From: Colocasia esculenta | Taxonomy: Eukaryota > Streptophyta > Magnoliopsida > Alismatales > Araceae | Length of the DNA stretch: 64,000 bases | Reading direction: 5' to 3' | NCBI GenBank assembly: GCA_014218235.1 | Contig: CM024763.1 | Span: 81,640,244 to 81,704,243, forward strand | Part shown: positions 11,792-24,300 of the stretch, in pieces | How positions within the stretch are numbered: the stretch's first letter is position 1 | How the letters are laid out: the number at the start of each line of letters is the position of its first letter | Program-made: the position numbers and the translations under genes | The notes under the pieces: model-generated | Told to the model about the DNA's origin: nothing | Databases searched by the model: none | The model's input: the letters and a program-made list of their open reading frames with translations, nothing else

Positions 11792-12080
11792 AACTTGCGT
11801 CTAGTGGTGTAAGTGTCCATAAGGGGGACTGTACCCTTGGTTAGTAAAATCCCAAGAGTTTGCTTGGAGAGTGGACGCAGGATTTTCATTTGGAAGGGCT
11901 AAACCAGGATAAAACTCTCTTGTGTTGTGTGATTGTTTCTATCTTATTATGCTGCTCACTAGCTCTAACACTTGTGTTTAGTGTTTCTGTTTGAAGTTAT
12001 TTTTAACAGGAAAATTTCAAGATATGTTTTAAGCAATCCATTCACCCCCCCCCCCCTTCGGGCTAGCAACCTAGTCAACA
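11792..12080 (+). mobile_element. Ty1/copia-type LTR, right part
   Basis: It continues the sequence cut at 891. It holds 'ggagagtggacgcagg', 'tgctcactagctct', a run of 12 C at about 12,045-12,056 and the ending 'gcaacctagtcaaca'. No primer binding site or gag follows. Confidence 0.5.
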
Positions 12081-13690
12081 AACCAGTCAGGAGTGCCGCA
12101 CGCGTCTTACCCTCGACTGCACGTCTGGGCTTGTCATCCTCCTATTAGAGTGAGGCCACAAAACATAAAGAAGTACCACAATTGCTGTAGTTTGTGCTAA
12201 ACTACATTCCCGTGCCTTACACTTCTATGTAGTTCCAGAACTATGTAGAGTGAAGCAATTAACAAGGGAAGGACTGACTGGTCTGCACTGAAAGAACAAG
12301 TTCGAACCACCTCGGCATCCCAGACCAATCACGAGAGCTCTACAAAGGACTCGACATCGCTGTCCACCCACCGTTTGTCAAGCACACTCATAGCCTATAG
12401 AACTCCCTCAACGGGTTCACGAGGACATGGGTTCCGGGAAATGGTAACAACCCACACAACGGGACAAGCCCACGAGTGTTGAGCACTGGGCGAACCGACT
12501 AGTGCAATATCGTGCTAGGAACAACACAGGTGCCACAGGAATAGAGAAACGCAAACTCGGCGGAAGCACAGCCCCGAACGAAAATAGTCGGCTCTCTATC
12601 TGAGAAGGCGATAGGCACCCTGTCACTTTCACAGAGAACATGACGCACGGGCTATCGCAACTAGAAGGTGACTGGAATCCCAGTGCATTCCGAAGCAGAG
12701 GACAACACCCACACTATCGTTACCAGAATGCGATAGTGTGGATGGCGCAACTAGAGTAAGCGAAAGGTGACGAGGAAGGTGTCGTGACTAGAAGGCAACA
12801 TCCAACTGGTCACGACCGCAGATAGAGAGCTGGAAACCATGGCCGAGCCCTCAAGGTCTTCCACCAAAAACACACCTACAACACAAATTGGGGATGGGGA
12901 GCATGCAAAGCACTAGAAGCATATATAAAGAGCTCAAACCACCCTCATTCACACCCATGCATGGCAAAGAAGGCTAGCTACACTCATGCAAAGCTTACAT
13001 GCAAGTTCATGGTCATACATACCCCACCTTAATCATGGAACAAGAGAGCATGGAATGGAGCCTACAAGGCTCTAGAAAGTGGGGTAAAGGCCCTAGACAT
13101 GCTAGAACTAAGGGGAATTATCAAAATCCATACCTCAAATTGAAGAACCAACCCATTAGGGTCTTCTTGTGTGAGTGGCTACTCCTCCTCTCTCCAAACT
13201 CCACGTCGAGGTCACCTACAGGCGAGGAAGATCCAACACCATATCAAAGCTCTACCAAGTTAGAGAAGAAAGGCCCCCAAGAGTGGGCTCGGACAGAAGA
13301 GAGGAAAAAGAAAGGAGAAAGAAGAAAAGAGATATGTTGGTCTTGCATATATACGCCTCGAATATGAAAACACGACAGTTATATGGTCGTGTTCATTAGT
13401 GAACGCGATGGTCATCTCGTCGCAACCCCAAAACCTTGTTCAGACGTGACAATTGCGCCCGCCACGCGTCGCCTAGCATGCGTGCTATTTTGAATGCGAC
13501 AACTGGCATGTCGCCTTCACACTGCATGTGTCCTGACGCATGGCACAACTGTCCAACAGCAAGACAACAACACACTGCCTAACGGTCAAAACTAGAACAT
13601 GACGGTCAAGGTGCCGCGTTCACTTTGTGAACGCGATGAGTATCTCATCGCCTTCAAAAGGTGACGTTGCGATCCTCATGAGAGTCTTAC
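12081..13690. other. Unassigned repeat-like stretch
   Basis: No gene is supported. The style (short words such as 'gaacgcgatg' and 'gaatgcgac' on both strands) resembles LTR DNA of E1-like families but I find no clear ends. An 11-bp inverted repeat (CCACACTATCG / CGATAGTGTGG) lies at about 12,709-12,741. The C-rich and basic-looking short frames at 12,999-13,399 have no recognisable domain. Confidence 0.4.
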
Positions 13691-14768
13691 TGCTTAAGAA
13701 AATCGAGATTTTACACATGGGACCGTTGGAGGAAGCTTAACCACCATCATAAATCTCAGAGGAAGTCCTTCAGCTTGAGATATGTAAGATTCCACTCTCA
13801 TCCTACATTAGAGAGCAATCTTGAATCATTCACTTTCTTTGCTCTAGCTCTTGCCTAGTTCTAAATTAGGTATCAGAAGATTTTTCATGGGATCCTAATC
13901 CCAAGCCCCTATAATCCTTCTTTCTTTCTTATAGATCTTCTTCTTGATGAGTAATAGTCATTTTGTTTTCCAAATCGCACGATCATCCAATGATAAGCAT
14001 CGGACTCGAGATCTAGTCTCTTCATTTACAATTGTTTATTTAATTTGTTAGGAGGGATACTGATGACTATGGAAAAGGGAGTCGTAAACAAATACACAAA
14101 TAAATAAAGTTTTGGTCAACAGTAAATTAATATCAAGTGTAAAGTAGGACGGAACCTCTAATTTAATTTTTTTAGAAATAATCTCAGGTAACGATTCGTA
14201 CCCATCAGAGTCGAGTGGACCTACTCTTATGGGCATCTGGTTTCCAACCAAAAGAACATGGTTTCCGACCAAAACAACGAGATCCTTCGGAGACACGTAT
14301 CAGGTCGGGATTCTACCCGTCCATTCCGAGATCAACGGACGCGATTATTCTTAACCTTTCCACCCCTCGGGGGACGCCTGCTCCTTTGAGACCCCCACCA
14401 ACGGTTACTGTAACGGTCTCTTTCTCCCACAACCGTGAAATGATCACCGCCCACCAGTCAGGTTTCACGCCGCCCCAAGAATCCCCTTTTCTTTCAGGTC
14501 ATTGAATTCTTACGATCACCGAAAGTAGGCCCAAACAGCACCGGAGTCCAGGCTGTCCAGCTGGGGTGGTAAAAAGGGCAAAACAGAAAGGGGTTTCATA
14601 AATGACCCCGGCTGTCGTCGTTATTGCTTCGTGCACCTTTCTTCGAGTCCTCTTTCCGTCGCCTCCCCCCTCTTCCCGGCGACCTCGCAGCCCCTAGCGG
14701 CTCCCGTCCTCGTCCCCGTGGTGGATTCTAGGGTTTCCTCCACAATTCTTCTCCGACTCCCGCCCTTC
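13691..14768 (+). promoter_or_regulatory. Upstream region and probable 5' UTR of the POD1/TAPT1-like gene
   Basis: This is single-copy looking DNA, becoming GC- and pyrimidine-rich from about 14,560 towards the start codon. I see no clear TATA box near the coding start. The frame is open upstream of the ATG from about 14,631, but without an upstream ATG. Transcription start is not determinable by eye. Confidence 0.4.
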
Positions 14769-15360
14769 ATGGCTGCCAGATCCAGCCGGAGGACGGTCTC
14801 CTTCAATATCCTCGCCAGTTGCAGCTCCGGCGACGGCGGGGGCTTGCGCTTCCCCTTCGCTGCGGGACCCGCCAGCGAGAATGGCGAAGGCTCCGGGACG
14901 CTCGCGAGGAAGAGGGGGAAGCCCAAAGGGAGCAAGAAGAAGAAGAAGAAGAAGAAGAAGAAGAGGATTGATGAAGGGGATGCCGTGGCAGATGAGCCCC
15001 TCGCGTCGGGATTTGTTGAGGCAGGGTTCTCGCCCCGGGAGAACGGGCACCCAGTAAAGGAGGTAAGGTTCTCCCCCGCGGCGAGCCGGTCGGTGGTGGA
15101 GACGGTGTGCGAAAGCTCGGTGGTGGAGCAGGAGGTGTCGGAGGGCTCGCAGGTGAGTTGCGTCTCTTTTGCGGAGTTGAGGCAGCGAAATGTGAATGGG
15201 GTGGGTTTGGGGGATGCGTCCGTGGAGGAAGAGACTACCACAAGGGAGAGTGCGACGGGGCAGTGGAGGCCGGCATCTAATGGGGGCGTTACAATGTTGA
15301 AGAAAGAGGAGTCCTTGGACTGGAATAAAGTTATCGCTGAACATCCGGATATTTTAGAAG
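14769..15360 (+). CDS. POD1: POD1-like exon 1
   Basis: The start ATG at 14,769 is chosen because 'MAARSSRRTVSFNIL' matches the family N-terminus and it has G at +4. The 197 residues are mostly low-complexity and probably cytosolic: a Gly/Ser-rich start, a run of about 10 Lys, then the conserved 'SVVETVCESSVVEQE' and 'SFAELRQRNVNG' segments. It ends in phase 1 at GAAG|gtactt. Confidence 0.88.
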
Positions 15361-18300
15361 GTACTTCCTGGAAGTTTCTCTTCTTCTTTCCTCTTTTACA
15401 TGTTTTCGATGATTTAAGGATGCTGCTTGGGCTTTGGGACTTAGAAGGTACGACGAATGTCTAGTCCGCATAAGTTTGGATTACCTCCTAGTTGAATCTA
15501 ACTCAGTATGCAATGGGCATTGTTAAATCTTTCTTCAGTTGTGAATTAGAGAAGGACCTCTGTAGTAATTGACAAAGCCCTGCTCTCTTCTTACCAGCGA
15601 GAGCACATTTACCTGTCTTCACATAAGCTGCTTGTGATTAAATGGATCAGGCCCACTATGGTCCTATTGCTTTAGCCTGTAAACTTAAATATGCAACTGT
15701 GAAGGACAACTGGACATAAAGCAAAAAGACTTGCATAACTGAGGAGCATCCCATGTCGTGACTTATTTTGGTAATTCACCCTGAATTCCTGGTTGGATTA
15801 CTATACACATCCGAGAGGAAGTGAGGAACTGATCTTCCCTTTAATATAAAGACACTTTCATCAGTTTTAGGAACTGTTATTTGTCTTTGAACAAGAGAAG
15901 CTTGGTTTAGTAAAGAAACCAAGGGACATCTGTCAATCTGTCATATGGTATCATCAATGAGGATTAAGCCAACCAGTAATAGCTCTCTTATATTTTTAAA
16001 GGAGTATAAAGACATTCACAGCCAGACAACATGGAATTTTTTCCATACATCTCCTAAAAAATTCTTTGAGCTGGTGAATGCCAATAGATATCCGCAGACC
16101 AGCAGTGATGAGCAGAGGTGAGCCACACGTTTGATAGCTCGAGCTCGACATGGTTAGACAATGGTGAGCTTGGGCTTGTTAAAGGACTGGTGCCAAATTG
16201 GGCTTTAGCCAAGCTTGATCATGAAATTCATAAGCCCAACCAGATTATGGACTTGCCACTTCAGCTTGAATCAGGACTTTCTGAATCTTTTGGAGCCTCT
16301 GTAGATTATACCAACTTTATGTCAAGTATAAACTACAATCTCAATATTGTGCAGTCTACGGCCCAGTCTACAAAACAAAACAAAACAATTTCCATGAGTA
16401 ACAAAATCTGCAGATAGATACTTAAAAAAAAAAGACAAAATCTGCGAATAGATGTGTGGACTTGACTTTGAAAAAACCTCAGCCACAAGTTTTGTCGTTG
16501 GGGGAAGATAAACCTTCAACAAAAGCAAAGTGAATGATGACTAACAGGATCCCCTAACAGGATCCCCGATAGAACTACTATTACCAACTTGAGAATGATG
16601 TGCCTATTGGCTTTTCTTGCTTCAAACATCCAGAAGAAAGAAAATAACAAGTCTCTGTTGTTTTTTCCCCTCCAGTTACCAATGAAAAGTTTCCAATCAA
16701 ATACCTTTTAGTCGTTGATGACTTGGGGTAAACTACAATCTCATATTGACATTTTGGGCCTGAGGATGAGGGCTTAGTTCTGGTTGCCATGGTGTATAGA
16801 AAGGGCACACAGCTTAGTCAGAAGAGTTCCAGGTACTAGAATATGAAAAGGAAGATCGCGGGGTATAGATGGTTTACAAGTGATGACATATTCTCTGTTG
16901 CAACAACCAATGTAACAAGCTGACACCAAAAACAAGGAGAAAGGCACAGGAACTAAGCAGAAGGAAAGGGGACAAAGGTGTGTTAGAAAGAGAATCCTCT
17001 GTTGTTTGCAAAAAGTACTTACCAAAAAGAGTTGTCAGCAAAAAGTCATCTAAGGTACACATCCATGTAAAATTCTGTAGTGAAGATGGACCATATTCCA
17101 TTTCAACAGGATACACAAGAAGACAAGCAGACTCTAGAGCTGGCAAGTCATTGCAAGTTTAACCGAGGGGTGGAGAACTGGCTATCTGGGAAGAAGATAA
17201 TAGGAGGTTAGTCATTCAGGAAATCAGGAGGATACTGACTGTGTTTATCCCTTCACTATGATAGGAGTTGCAAATGAGGAATAGTGATCAGATAAATTAA
17301 TGAAATGATTAGAACATTTTCTGGAAGGAAAGAAGGAATTATGGCAGAAAAGCTTCTAAAAAAATAAGAAGAGACCTGAATTTACAGTTTAGCCTGAAAC
17401 AAAAATGGTCCAAAAGTTGACAAAAATTGGTAGGAGAGAGCTGTTATACTTGCAGACAAATGAAACGATAGAGGGGCTAAGACCAAACAAAAGAGTGAGG
17501 GCGAGGCTATGGGATGAATAAAGTATGTGAAAATTATAACTTGGAACATTAGAGGTCTTAATGGGAAAGACAAAATTAGCCAATTCCACTAAACGCTGCA
17601 CAAGTTAAAAACTGATTTACTTTGTATTCAGGAAAATGGAAAAAGCTTATTATGATGAGATAAGAAAGCTAGGAGAAACTAAGCTTCAAGGATGCTGTCC
17701 CAAACTAGCTGAAGGGTCTAAACGAGGGATCTTGATATTATGACGTCATGCCTTTCTTGGGACCTGTGGTGAAACAGTTAGGTTATACAGTAATAAATTA
17801 TTGAAATTCAGGCTGAGGAGGGATGTGCTTTGTTGGATGTCTACTGAAGTCTTTGGGCCAATCCAAGGTGGTTATAAGCAGAGTTTTTCATTTTCAAGAG
17901 CTTGACTACATGTTCATAGAAAGCAAGGAGGAAGCTTGGTGTGTGGTAGGAGATTTTAATGCAATTACCTGTGGCCTGTGGGAGAAGTCAACTCAGCAGA
18001 AGTGGTGAGTTGAGATGGATTTACCTGAAACATGGATTTGAACAGTAGAGATGATTGAGATACAGACCAGCTTACCGATTTGCACATGGATGGGTTCACG
18101 CAACAGACAATCTAAGTCAAAGCTAGATAGAACTTTCAGTAATGTAGATTGGCAGCATAAACTTTAACAATGCGACAGCTGAAGGCCTACCCAAGCCTCT
18201 CTAATCACATTCCACTTTTGCTATGTACATGAAATGATGAAGGCAGAGCAAGTTGCACCAAGATGAAAGAGCACAGTACAGACATGAGGATTTCAGGGAA

Positions 18301-21300
18301 TTGGCATGCAAATGTTGATGTTGGCATATAGCTTGTAACGACCCTCCTTATACCGGTACAATTATACCAATTCACGTCGGTACAAAGAACGCCGTCACAG
18401 TGGGACATTTACCCAACATTAAACATTAGATTGAGATGTACACGAATAACAAAAGATTACAGCGGAAATAAAAGAACTAATCTTATTCCATCATCATCAT
18501 TCTATCCACAGTCCATATAGCATTTAAAAGAAATACATATGCCCACAATTACAATTTCAAAACGAATTACACTGTCCAAATGAATTACATAATTCCATTG
18601 ATTACATACTATGTAAGAAAAGTACAACGGATCACGTCCACATGAAAGCTACTCCTCGCGCTCGGAGTCGCTCCTCACAACGTCCTCCTCTAATGTGGGG
18701 ACACCTGTCATACCTGTACGCCGAAGCAAGTATGAGTCTAAATAGACCCAGCAAGCAATCCATGAACATAACCATACACATATCACCTACACATACTAGT
18801 TTTCTAAACCATTAAGGATAAACATGGTACATGTGTTATATTACTTTAACAATTAAGTATAAAAACCTATAACATGCTTTCTACTCTTTTATTCATCATG
18901 CTTCAAAGATTTAAATCTCATTCAAACCATTTTGCAACTATACATAATTTAAGCATGGAACTATACATAAAGTAAATAGCATACCTAGCATGAATTTTAT
19001 TCATTTTCTCATGTACTTAACACAATTGTACCCACATTTTGCTTGCTGTTTCGACATGAATTTAACACATTCACATGGGATTACACTATTTCACATGATA
19101 ATACATTCACTTAACAATTTCACATGTTCATATTTCACATTGCACAATTCACATGATCATATCCACATATTTACATTTTACACTTAGTTGCCGTGACACA
19201 TAGTCCAAACCACCACTAGAAGGACACACATAAACACATACACATATCCATCACCTAGGCAATATAGTGATAGAACTTGGTTAACTGCGCAGAACCGGGA
19301 GAAGCCCTCTCCACCCTAACCAGTGGTACTTGTCCACCTCCAGGATTTCATCCTAATGCTCATAGGATATCACACACATTGAACCTTCCCGTAGGGACTT
19401 TACTACAGTACGGTTCCACAGCCCTCTATGGTAGCAGTGTCACTAACGGCACAGTTTTACACATTATCACATTGTCATATTGTTCACACAATTCTCATGC
19501 ACTATGTAACATATTTACATGCATTAATTTATAATCCCACATGTTCAGGTTACTTAACATGATGCTACTGTTCACAGCGGCAATTTGATCATAACATAAT
19601 CCTAAACATGCTGCTAATTTCTGAATTTCACATAATCAAAATTGACATGACTAATATGGTCAATTACACTTATTAAACTGATCACAGTACCTACTGATGT
19701 CAGTACAACATGAAATTTTTATCACAAGCCGTTAAGTTCCTGTCTGCAGAAGTGCAGACTGATCCAACAAAACATGGTGAATGGGGGGTTCCAAGACACG
19801 AAATAAATTCTGAAAAATTCCTAGGACCTACTAGACATGGGTAGGGATGATGTTCATAGGTTACTAGCCTTAAAAAAAAATGCTAGATAGGATTATTTTG
19901 CCGAAGATGCTCTCCTCGGCCAAGGCAAGAAGTGCCCAAATCTCCTCCCGAACCGGCTTCTATGTTGATGCTGATTGCACACCGGAGTCGGGGAAACTTC
20001 ACAGATGTTCAAAGTTCCTTCCAGTCGCAGAAGATCGCCGGAAGAAACTCCCAATCGCCAGATCCAAGCCTCCAAAGTTCAGGTTTCGCACAAATAGTTC
20101 TAGGGTTTTGACAAGAGCCAAAAAGACCTAATCCGTCCAGAAGAATGAGTTTTTATAGAACCTAAGGGGTCGGGTACGCATTAGGGTAGGAATCCTACCG
20201 TTGGAAGCCAGTTTCCAAAACACGAACCGAAGGAAACGCAGCCGTTTCCAGATCTGAAACCGCACAATTTCTGGGAAATAGACGTCCACATTCCTGCCGT
20301 TTACTGGGAATTGGCGTCCATCGATCTGGACGTCGACTCCCTTGTAAACGTCCACTCATGTTGACGTCAATTGGCCTCTCGTTCAGAATACAGAAATGAC
20401 CAGAAATACACATTCACCATATACATATACATGCAATGTAAGGTATAACTTAAACACCATCTATACAATATGAAGAAAACAATATGTACATAAATAAACA
20501 AGCATATATACATGTACAACATTATTTAATTATAATATGTACAGAAATAAATATACATATTTATACATATACATATAAACACATAGCTACATACACATCA
20601 TCTAAACATCACATGACCAAAAATCTAAATAAAAGAGTAAAATTCGAGGGCCTTACATAGCTTCTACCAAAAGACTTTACCGGATTTCTGAGACTACAGT
20701 GGACAACGATGTCAACAAAGTAGTGGTCTGACATGGCAAACACAGTGTTCTGTTGAATTATATGTTCTCTTCTCAAGACCCATTTGTCAGAGATTCTAAA
20801 TCTTTGTCTTTCAGGCTCATGGTCAAACCAAAACCCCAATATGCTTCTTTTTTGTTTTTACCTTTCTTATTTGAGCTTTGCTTTAATACAATCTGCTTAC
20901 TTGTCTAGAAAATTTATAATTGAGTTAGCATTGACATTCTCTGTGGTAGAGTTCTTACATATTTGAATCAATAATGCTAATCAATTATCAATTATACTTA
21001 TCTGACTGCTGGATGTTTGCAGAAGTCACTTCAGCTGCGAGGTCCCCACTCAGATATTTTATGGGAGAGGTTTATGGTGGCAATTCCCTGCGAAGCACTA
21101 TATCTGTTGGAAATGACAAAAAACGACAGAGGGTCTATAATACTATGTTTCATGTACCATTGAGATGTGAACGGGTATTTCTTCTAGTAGTGTAGATGAA
21201 ATCCAAATGTATTGTATAGTACAATGGGCAAGGAAAATTAAAGAAGATTAGCTCCCTAGACTCCAGTTTAGTCATCGGTTTTGTTTATTTTCTCTTCCTA

Positions 21301-24300
21301 TCATCTTTAGCTTCTATGGACATATGTTATGCTTGTAGTGGCCTTTGATTTGAACAACATGCCTTGTTAACGATAGACTATCATATCCGTCAGGCAAATA
21401 AAGAAAATAGAATGTCAGCTGGGCCAGCATACTTGTGGTTAGCTTGAATCATTTGCTTTGATACATCACTCATCATCCTACCTGGTGAATGAAGAATATT
21501 GCATCTCAGTTTAACCAGCATATCTGTGGTTGGCTGAACCCATGTGTTTGATTTGATTATTGCAATTTCTACTGCCCTGCATGGCGGGGGAGGGTTAGTA
21601 TTGCCTGTTGAGGTGCATTAGATCTTGTTACCCATAATAACCATAGTTTCTTCTTACCCAAAAAAATTACAATTGAATAGCAATTTCTTGTTGTTTATTG
21701 GATGTATAAAGAGGCTTCCCTAGGGAACAGCCTTTTGATGCAGTTATCTTTTTCCTTGTTCACATAAACTTCATTTCTCTGCCATTGATTGTTGATAAGC
21801 CTGTCGCAACTAGGTGGTGACTTTATGCAATGAACCATTAATCATGATCCATATGCCAGGAACTGTCATTCCATCCAGATGCTAGCACTGTTTACCATGA
21901 CCAACTGGGTGGCAACATTACACACCATTAATCATGACCACCCATATCAGGATACATCATTGCCTCCAGATGCTAGCAAATCAATAACCGATGACCATTA
22001 GTCACAAATTATATATCATTATTTATTATTCTAGCCAGACTGTAGCTGAGCAAAGGACACTTAAGTGTTTCAGTCTAGCTGGCAGACAATTTCGCAATTG
22101 GCTGACTCATTAGTCCGAAACTATATATCATGATTTATCATTCTAGCCAGACTGTACCTTTTCAAAGGACACTTGGGTGTCTCCGTCTAGCTGGCAGACA
22201 ATTTTGCAATTGGCCAACCAAGCAGTTTGATTCCTAAAGTTGTAGCTTAAACCACATTATGCATGTGTCTGATATCCTCTGCACTTTGGTTCATGGATGG
22301 GGGTGTCGGTTTCGGGGGGGTGGGGGTCCAAAACCGAAACGGATTTGGTATCGGTTTCGGATTTGGCTTAAACCAGCCAAAACATGCAAAAAATCAGAAA
22401 AAATAAAAAAATTTTATCAATACATCACCAAAATCAGTGGACATGCATTTGAATCTAAATAAATTAGATTAATGAGAAATTGTAGTTTACTTGAACGTCA
22501 CCTCGAGGCATGGTTATTTACTTGAACATCATTTAAGTAAATGTTAGTATTTGTAGTTTCATTTACTTAAGATATTACATGTAAATAAGAAAGTATCCCC
22601 CATTTGAATCCAATAAAAATATCAAAAAAATCATATCTCATACCAATAAAAAGTCAACTCTCTCATCCAAGAAGAAAATTGCTATTTTGGTGATTCCATC
22701 AAAATAACATCTTTATAATAACTCATGATTTGGCTTCTCTAAAAATTTCATAAATCAAATAAACCCAATAGAATACTAAAATCAAAAGTTTGGTGAAAAG
22801 AGTCAAACTTTCATATGACTTCTCCAAGGGAGTCACTCTCCTATTGACAACAACTAAGCCCTAGTCAGTAGAAGAGTGACTCCATTGGAGAAGTCATATG
22901 CATGTTTAACTTTTTCACCTTGCTTTTGATTTTTAATATTTTATTGGGTTTATTTGAATTATGAAATTTTTAGATAGGCTAAATCATGAGAGATTAGAAA
23001 GACGCTATTTTGATGGAATCACCAAAATCACGATTTTCTTTTTGAATGGGAGTGTTGACTTTTTATTGGTAAGAGATATAATTTTTTGATATTTTATTGC
23101 ATTCAAATGGGGGGTACTTCCTTATTTACATGTAATATCTTAAGTAAATGAAACTACAAATGCTAACATATTATATATATCAAAGGCATCAAAACATGAA
23201 TCCCTCAATTTCGGCCAGTGTCGGCCTTTTCGGGCCGAAACCGGGCGAAATGGTTTTAGGTGTCGCCTGAAGCCATTAAAATATATATATATATATATAT
23301 TTTTTTTAAAGATATCGGACCGGAACAGTGTTCCGGTCCGGTTTCGGATCGATCGAAGGGGTCCGATACAGATACGTGTCGTCCGATACCGATACGTATC
23401 GGACGACACCCCCATCCATGCTTTGGTTTGCCTGAACCTATCCATGTTTTATCAGGTTTTCCATAGTGGACATCTCTAATGTAAATATCCTTTTTTAGAA
23501 ATAGAGTACTTTTTAGGCTAAACATTTGGGGGATACTGATGTGTTAAATTCTCAGCTTTTGTTGTCTTGGGGAATGTGAGGTGTTTCTTTTGATGCCCTA
23601 TGGGCGGGGGGTGAACTCTTGTATAGAGATATTTGGGATCCTTGTTTTCTTTTTGAGATCATATAGCCTCACACTTGTACATTCTTCCTCTTCATCAATA
23701 TATTTTGTGGTATCATCCACATTTCAAAAAAAAAAAAAATCCTTTTGAGATAGTGATCCCTTTTTTTTTTCTCATGTATGATTCATCTTTTGTGATCAAG
23801 TATCTAATACTGGCGGTGACATTGCAGCTTATTGTTGCGGGCTTTTTTGTCTGTTTGGATTCCTTTCTATCATTGCTTACCATTATGCCAGCAAGGATTC
23901 TAATGACTATGTGGAGGATTCTGAATAGGAGGTCAACGTTTTCCTTTTTTTTTTTGGCAAGAGAAGCATCATCCATTACCATAGCTTTTGTGCTGAAACA
24001 GTTGGAAAAATGATTGTCTTCACTCCCTTTGCCAGCTACTGTTATTCTAGAAGCTTGTTTATGATACCAATTACATGCACTGAACTTTCTGGTTGGAACT
24101 TATCATGCATATTCAAATTCTTTGTGTATAAATATGTTTTCTCAATATGTATATATATGATGCTATAGTTATTCAATCAAATGTTTGTATGTACCTCTGG
24201 TAGGAATGGTTCTACTGTCTGTGTTGCATAGGATTGTCTGTGTGCTCACTAAAGTTCTTAGCTATAATGTTGCAACCCATGGTTTGTCATCTCTCAAGAT

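Noticed and set aside
14621..15344. Long antisense frames opposite POD1-like exon 1
   Set aside because: They are shadows of the GC-rich sense exon and of the AAG repeat (poly-Leu or poly-Phe); the sense strand has family similarity and a proper splice site.
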